Assembly: GCA_031555325.1 (NCBI GenBank)
Contig: JAVBUM010000029.1
Coordinates: forward strand, 29,815 to 93,814
Direction: 5' to 3'
Length of the DNA stretch: 64,000 nt
DNA from: Niveibacterium sp031555325
GTDB taxonomy: Bacteria; Pseudomonadota; Gammaproteobacteria; Burkholderiales; Rhodocyclaceae
The position numbers were made by a program, and so were the translations under genes. Below the pieces are notes generated by a model, which saw nothing but the letters and a program-made list of their open reading frames with translations, made no database searches and had not been told where the DNA came from. Below, piece after piece: positions 52,039-61,228 of this stretch. Each line of letters opens with the position of its first letter. The stretch's first letter is position 1.

Positions 52039-53928
52039 TCAGGCCGGAGCCGTCGCGTTCGGCGCTGCGCCACTGGAGCCGCCTTCCGACGAGCGCGGCG
52101 GCGAAGACGGTGATTTCGGCGCACGAGGCGGACGGCCGGCAACGATATCGGCAATCTGGTCGGCGTCGATCGTCTCCCACTCAAGCAGTGCAGCCGTCAT
52201 GGCTTCCACCTTGTCGCGGTTATCCTCAAGAATTTTCTTTGCCAACGCGTACTGCTCGTCGACGATCCGACGGATTTCCTGATCGACCTTCTGTAGCGTA
52301 GCTTCCGACAGGTTCTTGTGCGTCGTGATCGAGCGGCCGAGGAAGACCTCTCCCTCGTTTTCTGCATAGACCATCGGGCCAAGCGCGTCTGACATACCAT
52401 AGCGGGTGACCATGTCACGTGCCAGACTCGTCGCACGTTCGAAATCGTTCGAAGCTCCGGTCGACACGTTGCCAACGAAGATCTCTTCCGCGACGCGACC
52501 ACCGAACAGCATACTGATCTGCGCCAGCATCTGGTCACGGTAGAGGCTGAAGCGGTCAACTTCGGGCAGCGACCACGTTACGCCTAGGGCACGCCCACGT
52601 GGGATCACGGTAACCTTATGCACCGGGTCGCAACCCGGAAGCATAGCGCCAATGATGGCGTGGCCCGATTCGTGGTAAGCGGTCTTCTTCTTGTCCTCGG
52701 GCGTGATCACCATGGACTTGCGCTCGGCGCCCATGAAGATCTTGTCCTTGGCACGTTCGAAGTCGTCCATGTCTACCAAACGCTTGTTCGACCGGGCCGC
52801 AAAGAGCGCTGCTTCGTTGACAAGGTTCGCAAGGTCAGCACCTGACATACCGGGCGTGCCGCGCGCGAGGATGTTCGCATCAACGTCCGGGGCCACCGGC
52901 ACCTTGCGCATGTGGACGCGGATGATCTGCTCGCGACCGCGGATGTCAGGCAACGGCACCACGACCTGACGGTCGAAGCGGCCCGGGCGCATCAGTGCTG
53001 GGTCGAGCACGTCCGGACGGTTCGTAGCGGCAATCACGATGACACCAGTCTGGCCCTCGAAGCCATCCATTTCGACGAGCAGTTGGTTGAGCGTCTGCTC
53101 GCGTTCGTCATTACCACCACCAAGGCCAGCGCCGCGCTGACGGCCAACCGCGTCGATTTCGTCAATGAAGATGATGCAGGGCGCTTGCTTCTTGGCGTTC
53201 TCGAACATGTCACGGACGCGTGCAGCACCGACACCAACGAACATTTCAACAAAGTCAGAACCAGATATCGAGAAAAACGGCACCTTTGCTTCACCGGCAA
53301 TCGCCTTGGCTAGCAATGTCTTGCCGGTACCCGGCGAACCGACCATCAGCACACCCTTGGGAATACGGCCCCCAAGCTTCTGGAATTTCGACGGATCACG
53401 TAGGAAATCAACAAGTTCAGCCACTTCCTCCTTGGCTTCATCGCAGCCCGCTACGTCGGCAAAGGTAATGGAATTACTTGATTCATCCAGCATCCGGGCT
53501 CGGCTCTTGCCAAAGGAGAACGCGCCACCGCGCCCGCCGCCCTGCATCTGTCTCATGAAGAAGACCCAGACGCCGATCAGAAGCAGCATCGGGAACCAGG
53601 AGACAAAAATGTTCATCAGGAAGGACTGCTCTTCCTCAGGCTTGCTCGCGACCACCTTGACGCCGTAGCGCATCAGGTCGGAAACCATCCAGAGGTCCTG
53701 TGCTCCAGGGGTGTAAACGGTAACAGGCTTGCCGTCCTGCGTAGTAGCCCGCAGCGTCCTGCCATCCACCAGTACCTTGGCGACACGCCCCGCCTTGGCC
53801 TCCTCCATGAACTGGGAGTACTCCATGGTGTTTGGCGAAGATTGGCGATTGTTGAACTGGTTAAACACCGTCATCAGCACAATGCCGATGACCAACCAGA
53901 TGGCGAGATTCTTGACGAGATTATTCAA
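52039..53928 (-). CDS. ftsH: ATP-dependent zinc metalloprotease FtsH
   Basis: FtsH is a membrane-anchored AAA+ protease that degrades misfolded membrane proteins and regulators such as LpxC. It shows TM1 (about 5-23), a periplasmic domain, TM2 (about 103-125), Walker A GSPGTGKT (197-204), Walker B IIFIDEIDA, the SRH ATNRPDVLDPALMRPGRFDR, and the zinc site H419-E-S-G-H423, with the third ligand in the downstream NDFERAT region. The tail is Pro/Ser-rich. Length is 629 aa. It is co-oriented with rlmE 120 bp upstream. Confidence 0.97.
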   Translation of the reverse strand: MNNLVKNLAIWLVIGIVLMTVFNQFNNRQSSPNTMEYSQFMEEAKAGRVAKVLVDGRTLRATTQDGKPVTVYTPGAQDLWMVSDLMRYGVKVVASKPEEEQSFLMNIFVSWFPMLLLIGVWVFFMRQMQGGGRGGAFSFGKSRARMLDESSNSITFADVAGCDEAKEEVAELVDFLRDPSKFQKLGGRIPKGVLMVGSPGTGKTLLAKAIAGEAKVPFFSISGSDFVEMFVGVGAARVRDMFENAKKQAPCIIFIDEIDAVGRQRGAGLGGGNDEREQTLNQLLVEMDGFEGQTGVIVIAATNRPDVLDPALMRPGRFDRQVVVPLPDIRGREQIIRVHMRKVPVAPDVDANILARGTPGMSGADLANLVNEAALFAARSNKRLVDMDDFERAKDKIFMGAERKSMVITPEDKKKTAYHESGHAIIGAMLPGCDPVHKVTVIPRGRALGVTWSLPEVDRFSLYRDQMLAQISMLFGGRVAEEIFVGNVSTGASNDFERATSLARDMVTRYGMSDALGPMVYAENEGEVFLGRSITTHKNLSEATLQKVDQEIRRIVDEQYALAKKILEDNRDKVEAMTAALLEWETIDADQIADIVAGRPPRAPKSPSSPPRSSEGGSSGAAPNATAPA

Positions 53929-54048
53929 GGTGCTTCCTTATCAGCCGGGATGGGGCTGTCCCGAGGGTGGACCTTCGAATTGTAAGACCGTTCCGTGGCA
54001 GGCGCCATTGAACGGGCCAATCGACCACATAGCCACAGTCCACAGCAA

Positions 54049-54666
54049 TTAACGGCGCTGCAAACCTAATAAATAGACCTCAGCGCTGCGATCTCGCGAC
54101 GCCTCAGGCTTGCGCGACACAACCGTGGCAAAAAGTGCTTGCATCGCTGTCCGGTACTCCATGAAACCTGCACCTTGAAACAGCTTGATCAGCATGTTGC
54201 CGCCTGGCCGCAAATGCTGGTCGGCAAAATCCAGCACCAGTTCGGCCAGATTCATCATCCGTCCCTGATCTATGGTCGCGATACCCGACAAATTTGGGGC
54301 GATGTCCGATAGCACAAGATCTATTTGTCGACCTTCGAGTCGGGACTCAAGCGTCTCAAGTATCACATCATCAGAGAAATCCCCCTGGATGAACTCGACA
54401 CCTTGAATCGCCTCGAAAGGCAAAAGATCCATTGCAATCACACGCCCCCCAGGAAGCACTTTTCGCGCCACTATCTGGGTCCATGATCCGGGCGCTGCTC
54501 CCAACTCAACCACGATCTGCCCTTTGTGGAGGAGCCTGTCTTTCTTATCGATTTCGATCAGTTTATAGGCCGCACGCGAGCGATACCCTTCCGTCTTGGC
54601 TTTCTTCACCCATGGATCAGACACATGCTCCTGCATCCACTGCTTGCTCGTCTTACTAGGCTTCAT
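54049..54666 (-). CDS. rlmE: 23S rRNA 2'-O-methyltransferase RlmE (FtsJ)
   Basis: RlmE methylates the 2'-O of U2552 in the A-loop of 23S rRNA. The K-D-K-E catalytic set is seen: K35 in RSRAAYKL, D in LVLSDIAPNLSG, K in MLIKLFQG and E in RDRSAEVYLLG. The SAM loop is VVELGAAPGSWTQ. Length is 205 aa. The usual rlmE-ftsH gene order is kept. Its start is 43 bp from that of the divergent yhbY. Confidence 0.96.
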   Translation of the reverse strand: MKPSKTSKQWMQEHVSDPWVKKAKTEGYRSRAAYKLIEIDKKDRLLHKGQIVVELGAAPGSWTQIVARKVLPGGRVIAMDLLPFEAIQGVEFIQGDFSDDVILETLESRLEGRQIDLVLSDIAPNLSGIATIDQGRMMNLAELVLDFADQHLRPGGNMLIKLFQGAGFMEYRTAMQALFATVVSRKPEASRDRSAEVYLLGLQRR

Positions 54667-54709
54667 TCAATGAACAACTTAGAATGCCGGTTTATTCCGG
54701 CGTGAATCC

Positions 54710-55156
54710 ATGAAAGAACTGACCCCTGCCGAACGCCGCGAACTACGCGCTCGCGCCCACCATCTCGATCCCGTCGTCAGCGTATCGGTCAACGGCCTTT
54801 CCGACACGGTCATCAAAGAAATCGATCGGTCTCTCAAGGCCCACGAACTGATCAAGATCCGCATCTACGGCGACGACCGCGAAATCCGTGCCACGCTGAT
54901 GGATGAGATTTGCGCCAGGCTCGGCTGCGCACCTGTACAAGCGATCGGCAAGCTGCTCATCGTCTTCCGTCCCGAAACGAAGCCTGAAAAGGCTCCCATC
55001 CCACGCAAGCCTGCAGCAGCGCGCCCGAAAGCTCTCCGGCCTGAATCGGGCCGCACCGCGCGCACCACGCGGGGAACCAGCGCTGCTCGCCGCCCAGGCC
55101 CTAAACCTGCAACAAAGCTTCGCACTTCTTCCGCATCGGGTCGCAAGCCGCGCTAA
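54710..55156 (+). CDS. yhbY: YhbY-type CRM-domain RNA-binding protein with a basic tail, 148 aa
   Basis: The N-terminal 85 residues form a CRM (IF3-C-like) domain: LTPAERRELRARAHHLDPVVSVSVNGLSDTVIKEIDRSLKAHELIKIRI, then a GxGR-like region replaced by YGDDREIR, and CAPVQAIGKLLIVFRP. YhbY binds pre-50S ribosomes. The last 60 residues are an Arg/Lys/Pro/Ala-rich, probably disordered extension, longer than E. coli YhbY (97 aa), which may add RNA contacts. It is divergent from rlmE, also a 50S factor. Confidence 0.92.
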   Translation: MKELTPAERRELRARAHHLDPVVSVSVNGLSDTVIKEIDRSLKAHELIKIRIYGDDREIRATLMDEICARLGCAPVQAIGKLLIVFRPETKPEKAPIPRKPAAARPKALRPESGRTARTTRGTSAARRPGPKPATKLRTSSASGRKPR

Positions 55157-55180
55157 AAGCGCCCCGCACCCAAACGACAA

Positions 55181-55199
55181 ATCGGGCCCACGGCCCGAT
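55181..55199. terminator. Hairpin between convergent yhbY and DUF4149
   Basis: An 8-bp perfect stem ATCGGGCC / GGCCCGAT with a three-base loop lies between the two stops (55156 and 55204). The T-tracts on both sides are short (CACTTTA and TTGTCGTTT), so it may serve both directions at moderate strength. Confidence 0.55.
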
Positions 55200-55203
55200 C
55201 ACT

Positions 55204-55665
55204 TTATCGGTTCCTGCCAAACTCCAAGACTACTAACACACCACCCAGTGCGCTCTCGATCACATAGAGCACACTCGAAATACCGTGCCATGCAGCAAAC
55301 CGATCACGGAGCACGCCTTGCATGACTTCATGCGGAAGCGCCTGCTCCTTCAAATGGGTAAGCAGCGGCTGAATACCGAACTGCGACCCAAGCGTAAGCA
55401 GGAACATTGCGAGCACAATCCAGAAAGCGGCTGTCTTCAGCATTGAGCCGCCACGGTCAAGAAACTGGAACATCATCACCCAGATCGCCGCAACGATTCC
55501 GATCCATGCCACGATCATGAATAGCCGGCCGGCGATCGCGCCAGCCAGCACCCGATCCGACAGAGACCCAAACAGCGTCGGCGCAACAATGCCCCCGATC
55601 GTCCAGAGTGCGCCGACCCAGATTGTCAGGGCCAGCGCATACAGAGGACGGCCAAAGCGATCCAT
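55204..55665 (-). CDS. DUF4149 membrane protein, 153 aa
   Basis: This is a four-helix inner-membrane protein with the family pattern YALALTIWVGALWTIGGIVAPTLFGSLSDRVLAGAIAGRLF, then WIGIVAAIWVMMFQFL, TAAFWIVLAMFLLTLGSQFGIQPLLTHLKEQ and FAAWHGISSVLYVIESALGGVLVVLE. The function is unknown. It starts inside the greA stop (1-bp overlap), as in many betaproteobacteria where greA-DUF4149 is a stable pair. Confidence 0.86.
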   Translation of the reverse strand: MDRFGRPLYALALTIWVGALWTIGGIVAPTLFGSLSDRVLAGAIAGRLFMIVAWIGIVAAIWVMMFQFLDRGGSMLKTAAFWIVLAMFLLTLGSQFGIQPLLTHLKEQALPHEVMQGVLRDRFAAWHGISSVLYVIESALGGVLVVLEFGRNR

Positions 55666-56141
55666 CAGATGTAGCGGACGTCGATAATTTCAAGCTCCCG
55701 CCGGCCACCCGGCGCCTGAACTTCAGCCACATCGCCTGCGTACTTGCCAATCAGCGCCCGCGCGATCGGCGAAGACACCGAGACCTTCCCCGCCTTGGAG
55801 TCAGCCTCATCCTCTCCAACGATCTGATAGGTAAGGGTATCGCCACTTTCAAGATCCTCAAGCTCGACGGTGGCGCCAAACACGCAACGTCCATCCGCGT
55901 CGAGCAAACTGGGATCAATGATCATTGCATTGGAGAGCTTGCCTTCGACTTCCTTGATGCGACCTTCAATGAAACCCTGGCGATCCTTTGCAGCCTCGTA
56001 TTCTGCATTTTCCGACAGATCGCCATGCGAACGCGCCTCGGCAATTGCTGCAATGACATTCGGTCGCTCCACTGTCTTAAGGCGATGGAGCTCAGCGCGC
56101 AGTTGTTCTGCGCCGTTCTTGGTGAGCGGAATCTTGTTCAT
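55665..56141 (-). CDS. greA: Transcription elongation factor GreA
   Basis: GreA binds the RNA polymerase secondary channel and stimulates cleavage of backtracked RNA. The N-terminal coiled coil (1-75) carries the tip acidic residues in HGDLSENAEYEAAKDRQGFIEGRI, and the C-terminal FKBP-like domain follows (VFGATVELEDLESGDTLTYQIVGEDEAD, ISVSSPIARALIGK-like segment). Length is 158 aa. It is 12 bp downstream of carB. Confidence 0.97.
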   Translation of the reverse strand: MNKIPLTKNGAEQLRAELHRLKTVERPNVIAAIAEARSHGDLSENAEYEAAKDRQGFIEGRIKEVEGKLSNAMIIDPSLLDADGRCVFGATVELEDLESGDTLTYQIVGEDEADSKAGKVSVSSPIARALIGKYAGDVAEVQAPGGRRELEIIDVRYI

Positions 56142-56153
56142 GCGTCTTGGATA

Positions 56154-59100
56154 TCAAGCAAGTTCAGCGTGGAGCGACTGCAACGAATAGGCTTCGAGGC
56201 CCGCCAGATGGCGCATACCCATGCAGGCAGCGCGGGCGCCCTCGATCGTCGTGAAGACCGGCACCTTGGCCGCCAGCGCACTGGTACGGATCGAGCGTGA
56301 ATCGATGATGGCCTGCCGGCGCTCCTCGACCGTGTTGATCACCAGCGCAATTTCGTTGTTCTTGATCATATCCACAATGTGCGGACGCCCCTCGGTCACC
56401 TTGTTGACGATTGAAACCTGCACGCCGCCTGCAGCAATGCGCGCACCGGTACCCTTAGTTGCAATGATCTCAAAGCCAAGTTCAGCCAGCGATTGCGCAA
56501 CCTCCAGTGACTTGTCGCGATCGCTAGGCTTGACGCTAATGAACACGCGACCGGATGTCGGCAAGCGCGTGCCGCCGGCGATCTGGCTCTTGGTAAAGGC
56601 CTCGGCAAATGTACGGCCGACACCCATCACCTCGCCCGTCGACTTCATTTCCGGCCCAAGGATCGTATCCACGCCAGGGAATTTATTGAACGGAAAGACC
56701 GCTTCCTTGACCGAGTAGTAAGGTGGTACGACTTCGCCCTTCACGCCTTGGTCGGCCAGCGAACGGCCGGCCATGCAGCGCGCGGCGATTTTCGCCAGAG
56801 GCAGACTGCAGGCCTTCGACACGAACGGCACCGTACGGGACGCACGCGGGTTCACTTCGAGCACATACACGACGGCGTCGTCGCCTTCGCCCTGGATTGC
56901 GAACTGAACGTTCATCAACCCCACGACGTTCAGACCACGAGCCATCAGTTCGGTCTGGCGACGCAGCTCGTCCTGCAGCTTCTTCGACAGTTTGTACGGC
57001 GGTAGCGAGCAGGCTGAATCGCCCGAGTGAACGCCAGCCTGTTCGATGTGTTCCATGATGCCGCCGATCATCACCTGCTTGCCGTCGGACAGAGCATCGA
57101 CATCGACTTCAGTAGCGTCGTTCAAGAAGCGGTCAAGCAGAACGGGCGAGTCGTTCGACACTTTGACCGCCTCGCGCATATAGCGCTCCAGATCGGCCAA
57201 CTCATGAACGATCTCCATCGCACGTCCTCCAAGTACGTACGATGGACGCACGACGAGCGGATAGCCGATCTGTGCGGCAAGGCTCACAGCCTCTTCCGGT
57301 GTGCGGGCTGTGCGGTTTGGCGGTTGGCGCAAACCCAGATCGTTAAGCAGCTTCTGGAAGCGCTCGCGGTCTTCGGCAGCGTCGATCATGTCAGGCGTGG
57401 TACCGATGATGGGCACCCCGTTTGCTTCGAGATCGCGCGCAAGCTTGAGCGGAGTCTGACCGCCAAACTGCACGATCACGCCAACCGGCTTTTCGATCTC
57501 GACAATCTCAAGCACGTCTTCCAGCGTCAGGGGCTCGAAATAAAGGCGATCCGAGGTATCGTAGTCGGTTGAAACGGTTTCTGGATTGCAGTTAACCATG
57601 ATGGTTTCATAACCATCCTCACGCAGCGCGAGCGCTGCGTGCACGCAGCAGTAGTCGAACTCGATACCCTGGCCAATCCGATTCGGACCACCGCCGAGCA
57701 CCATGATCTTCTTCTTGTCGGTCGGTTGCGCCTCGCACTCCTCCTCATATGTCGAATACATATAGGCGGTACTGGCGGCAAATTCGGCTGCACAGGTATC
57801 GACGCGCTTGTAGACCGGACGCACGCCGAGCGCATGACGACGCGCACGCAGGGTTGCCTCATTCGTCTTGAGTAGTTTGGCAAGACGACGATCAGAAAAG
57901 CCCTTGCGCTTGAGCGCGCGCATTTCGGCCGCATCGATCGTACCGAGCGAACGATCATCAAGCTCCATTTCCTTGTCGACGATGTCCTTGATCTGGGCAA
58001 GGAACCACGGATCGATCTTCGTGAGCTTGTGCACTTCCTCAAGGGTAAAGCCGTTCTCGAAGGCGTCGCCCACGTACCAGATGCGCTCAGGGCCCGGTTC
58101 GCCGAGTTCCTTTTCGAGCGTCTCATGGTCCGTGGTCTTCTGGTTAAGGCCATCCACACCGACTTCGAGACCACGCAGCGCCTTCTGGAACGATTCCTGG
58201 AAGGTGCGACCCATGGCCATGACTTCGCCCACCGACTTCATTTGCGTCGTCAGGCGGTTGTTGGCGGCGGGGAATTTCTCGAACGCGAAACGCGGGATCT
58301 TGGTGACAATGTAGTCGATCGTCGGCTCGAACGAAGCCGGGGTCGCGCCGCCCGTGATTTCGTTCTTGAGCTCGTCGAGTGTGTAGCCGATTGCGAGCTT
58401 CGCTGCGATCTTGGCAATCGGGAAGCCGGTGGCCTTCGAGGCGAGCGCCGACGAACGTGACACACGCGGATTCATCTCGATGACGATCAGCCGCCCATCC
58501 TTCGGATTAACCGCGAACTGCACGTTCGATCCACCTGTGTCAACACCGATCTCACGCAGCACCGCGATCGATGCATTACGCATGATCTGGTATTCCTTGT
58601 CGGTCAGCGTCTGCGCTGGCGCGATCGTGATCGAGTCGCCCGTGTGTACACCCATCGGATCGAGGTTCTCGATCGAGCACACGATGATGCAGTTATCGGC
58701 ACGGTCGCGCACGACCTCCATCTCGAACTCCTTCCAGCCGAGCAGCGACTCTTCAATCAAGAGCTCGTTCGTCGGCGAAAGGTCAAGACCGCGGGTGCAA
58801 ATCTCGAGGAACTCCTCGAAGTTATATGCAATCCCGCCGCCCGAACCGCCCAGCGTGAACGACGGACGGATGATCGCCGGAAAGCCAACCTTGGCCTGCA
58901 CGGCAAGCGCTTCCTCAATGCTGTGCGCAATACCGGAACGCGCCGACTCGAGACCGATCTTGGTCATCGCGTCCTTAAACTTGAGGCGATCCTCGGCCTT
59001 GTCGATGGCCTCGGGTTTGGCGCCGATGAGTTCGACACCGTACTTGTCGAGCACACCGTGGTGCCACAGATCGAGCGCGCAATTGAGCGCTGTCTGGCCA

Positions 59101-59372
59101 CCCATTGTCGGAAGGATCGCATCCGGACGCTCCTTGTCGATGATCCGTTCGATCATCTGCCAAGTGATCGGCTCGATATAGGTGACATCGGCCGTTTCCG
59201 GATCGGTCATGATCGTTGCAGGGTTCGAATTGACCAGGATGACCCGGTAACCTTCCTCGCGCAGCGCCTTGCAGGCCTGGGCGCCGGAATAGTCGAACTC
59301 ACAAGCTTGGCCGATGATGATCGGACCGGCGCCGATGATCAGGATGCTCTGGATGTCTGTGCGCTTGGGCAT
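56154..59372 (-). CDS. carB: Carbamoyl-phosphate synthase large subunit CarB
   Basis: CarB makes carbamoyl phosphate for arginine and pyrimidines from bicarbonate, ATP and the ammonia released by CarA. It is 1072 aa, with two ATP-grasp halves (PSFTLGGSGGGIAYN and RPSYVLGGRAMEIV), an oligomerisation domain between them, and a C-terminal methylglyoxal-synthase-like regulatory domain (about 940-1072; EGRPHIVDMIKNNEIALVINT). All hallmarks are intact. It is separated from carA by a broken VOC gene; the 468-bp distance suggests read-through or a second promoter, which I did not find. Confidence 0.97.
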   Translation of the reverse strand: MPKRTDIQSILIIGAGPIIIGQACEFDYSGAQACKALREEGYRVILVNSNPATIMTDPETADVTYIEPITWQMIERIIDKERPDAILPTMGGQTALNCALDLWHHGVLDKYGVELIGAKPEAIDKAEDRLKFKDAMTKIGLESARSGIAHSIEEALAVQAKVGFPAIIRPSFTLGGSGGGIAYNFEEFLEICTRGLDLSPTNELLIEESLLGWKEFEMEVVRDRADNCIIVCSIENLDPMGVHTGDSITIAPAQTLTDKEYQIMRNASIAVLREIGVDTGGSNVQFAVNPKDGRLIVIEMNPRVSRSSALASKATGFPIAKIAAKLAIGYTLDELKNEITGGATPASFEPTIDYIVTKIPRFAFEKFPAANNRLTTQMKSVGEVMAMGRTFQESFQKALRGLEVGVDGLNQKTTDHETLEKELGEPGPERIWYVGDAFENGFTLEEVHKLTKIDPWFLAQIKDIVDKEMELDDRSLGTIDAAEMRALKRKGFSDRRLAKLLKTNEATLRARRHALGVRPVYKRVDTCAAEFAASTAYMYSTYEEECEAQPTDKKKIMVLGGGPNRIGQGIEFDYCCVHAALALREDGYETIMVNCNPETVSTDYDTSDRLYFEPLTLEDVLEIVEIEKPVGVIVQFGGQTPLKLARDLEANGVPIIGTTPDMIDAAEDRERFQKLLNDLGLRQPPNRTARTPEEAVSLAAQIGYPLVVRPSYVLGGRAMEIVHELADLERYMREAVKVSNDSPVLLDRFLNDATEVDVDALSDGKQVMIGGIMEHIEQAGVHSGDSACSLPPYKLSKKLQDELRRQTELMARGLNVVGLMNVQFAIQGEGDDAVVYVLEVNPRASRTVPFVSKACSLPLAKIAARCMAGRSLADQGVKGEVVPPYYSVKEAVFPFNKFPGVDTILGPEMKSTGEVMGVGRTFAEAFTKSQIAGGTRLPTSGRVFISVKPSDRDKSLEVAQSLAELGFEIIATKGTGARIAAGGVQVSIVNKVTEGRPHIVDMIKNNEIALVINTVEERRQAIIDSRSIRTSALAAKVPVFTTIEGARAACMGMRHLAGLEAYSLQSLHAELA

Positions 59373-59471
59373 TTTCTTGCTACCTGATGAAGGACTCTCG
59401 ACTGAGTCCGGGAGTCTCGATCCATGCGTCCGGCAACCATCGGTTACCGGTCTTCAAATCTAGTCCGCAGC

Positions 59472-59844
59472 TCACGCCGCTTCTTCATACAACTCGATGG
59501 ACAACCCGTCGGGTCGGCAGGCAAACGAAACGTCTTCCTGACAGCTCTTGAGCCAAATCTTCTTGGTCTCGCCCCCACACAACCCAACGCTCTACCAATA
59601 TCCGTGACACGTAACGTCAGATGGTGGAAACCGTATGCTTCCCCGGATCGACCGCCCGCGTGGGTAACACGGGAAAAAACAGCGCCTGTCCGGCAACGTC
59701 AAGCGAGCGTCCACGACTGCACACCGCACGGTATATCTCCCTTATGACCTCCAAGCCCAGCGCTTCTATGCAGAAGCGCTTTGACATCGCATGGTCACTG
59801 CCGATAAAGGCAACGTGATCCAGCCCGACGAGGCCATGGCTCAA
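59472..59844 (-). pseudogene. VOC/glyoxalase-family gene with two single-base frameshifts, between carA and carB
   Basis: From a TTG at 59842-59844 overlapping the carA stop, the frame reads SHGLVGLDHVAFIGSDHAM, KRFCIEALGLEVIREIYR and QALFFPVLPTRAVDPG. It then continues in a second frame as EAYGFHHLTLRVTDIGRAL and in a third as ETKKIWLKSCQEDVSFACRP-DGLSIELYEEAA-stop (59472-59474). These are the consecutive strands of one 124-residue VOC protein (SMU1112c/YwbC/GloA2-like). Each shift is repaired by one extra G, at the G4 run near 59641 and the G5 run near 59573. The start has GGGGCGG upstream inside carA. It is either a young pseudogene or a sequence with homopolymer errors. Confidence 0.75.
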
Positions 59845-60986
59845 CGCCGCCCCTGCTCCATGTTGGCAACGAAGCGGTCGAACAGATAGGCGACATCGTG
59901 TGGGCCAGGACTCGCCTCTGGATGACCCTGGAAGCAATGCGCAGGCCGGTCGGTCCAGACCATGCCCTGCAGGCTGCCGTCAAAAAGCGACACATGGCTC
60001 ACCTTCACGTTGGCAGGCAGGGTTTCCGGATCAACTGCGAAACCGTGGTTCTGGCTTGTGATAAGCACGCGGCCGGACTCAAGATCCTTGACCGGGTGAT
60101 TCGCGCCGTGGTGGCCGAACTTCATCTTGAGGGTCTTGCCACCCGCAGCCAGCCCCATCAACTGATGGCCGAGACAGATGCCGAAGGTCGGAATGCGACG
60201 CTCAAGGAACTCACGGATGGCTGCAATCGCGTAGGCACATGGCTCCGGATCACCAGGGCCGTTAGACAAGAAAACGCCATCTGGATTGAGTGCCAGCACC
60301 TCGGCGGCGGTTGTCTTCGCAGGCACGACAGTGAGCTTGCAGCCGCGTTCGGCAAGCATGTGCAGGATGTTCTTCTTGACACCGAAGTCGTAGGCAACCA
60401 CGTGAAACTTCGCTGACGACTGCTCCCGATAGCCCTCGCCGAGGCGCCATTCGCCCGACGTCCATTCATAACGGCTGTCGGTAGTTACGACCTGAGCGAG
60501 ATCCATGCCGGCTAGCCCAGGGAACGCGCGAGCTTCGGCGATCGCGACCTCGACGTCGAGTTCTTCAGCGCTCGCAGCAGTCACGATGCAGCCGGCCTGG
60601 GCACCTTTCTCGCGCAGGATTCGTGTGAGTTTGCGCGTATCGATGTCAGCAATTGCGATGACACCGTTTGCCTTCAGATATCCATCGAGCGATTGCTCGG
60701 CGCGGAAGTTCGAAACCCGCAGCGGCAGGTCACGTACAACGAGTCCAGCAGCGTAGGTCTTACCGGACTCGCTATCTTCGGCATTGGTGCCGGTGTTGCC
60801 AATATGTGGATGAGTGAGTGTGACGATCTGGCGGTTGTACGACGGATCGGTGAGGATCTCCTGGTAGCCGGTGATGGCGGTATTGAAAACCACTTCGCCG
60901 ACGGATCGGCCAATCGCGCCGATCCCTTTGCCACGGAACGTGGTCCCATCGGCAAGTGCGAGCAAGGCTGGGGGAAATGCTGTCAC
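59841..60986 (-). CDS. carA: Carbamoyl-phosphate synthase small subunit CarA, GTG start
   Basis: CarA is the glutaminase subunit that feeds ammonia to CarB. The N-terminal domain has LALADGTTFRGKGIGAIG and VVFNTAITGYQEILTDPSY; the class I amidotransferase domain has the catalytic Cys in FGICLGHQLMGLA, a His/Glu pair in FQGHPEASPGP and the oxyanion LSNGPGDP. Length is 381 aa. The GTG at 60984-60986 has GGGAG seven bases before. A leader of about 235 nt with an early hairpin precedes it. Confidence 0.96.
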   Translation of the reverse strand: MTAFPPALLALADGTTFRGKGIGAIGRSVGEVVFNTAITGYQEILTDPSYNRQIVTLTHPHIGNTGTNAEDSESGKTYAAGLVVRDLPLRVSNFRAEQSLDGYLKANGVIAIADIDTRKLTRILREKGAQAGCIVTAASAEELDVEVAIAEARAFPGLAGMDLAQVVTTDSRYEWTSGEWRLGEGYREQSSAKFHVVAYDFGVKKNILHMLAERGCKLTVVPAKTTAAEVLALNPDGVFLSNGPGDPEPCAYAIAAIREFLERRIPTFGICLGHQLMGLAAGGKTLKMKFGHHGANHPVKDLESGRVLITSQNHGFAVDPETLPANVKVSHVSLFDGSLQGMVWTDRPAHCFQGHPEASPGPHDVAYLFDRFVANMEQGRR

Positions 60987-61179
60987 GGCGAACTCCCTGA
61001 AACGGGCGCGTTAGTCCCGGATTGCTACCACGCGCAGCAGCCCGAACCACCAACCGCGATGGTTAGGCTGCGACAAAATCTCTAACACAAGGACGCCACG
61101 CAGGCGCCCGCTCAAACTGATGGGAAGCCCCAGCCAAAGCCGGATGACTCCCGAACGCCAGGAATCGGCGCCGGACATG

Positions 61180-61212
61180 AAAAACGGGACTCACCGAAAT
61201 CGGTGCATCCCG
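61180..61212 (-). terminator. Terminator-like hairpin in the carA leader
   Basis: On the minus strand CGGGA-TG-CACCGA-TTT-CGGTG-AG-TCCCG is followed by TTTTT. It lies about 120 bp after the kinase stop and, if the promoter at 61229-61258 is real, only about 10 nt into the carA transcript and 194 bp before the carA start. It can end kinase transcripts and attenuate carA. Confidence 0.65.
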
Positions 61213-61228
61213 CTTGCAAAGCCTTGGA

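Noticed and set aside
60990..61182. 55-codon frame in the carA leader as a regulatory leader peptide
   Set aside because: No SD, no run of Arg or other regulatory codons, and no match to the known carAB control mode.
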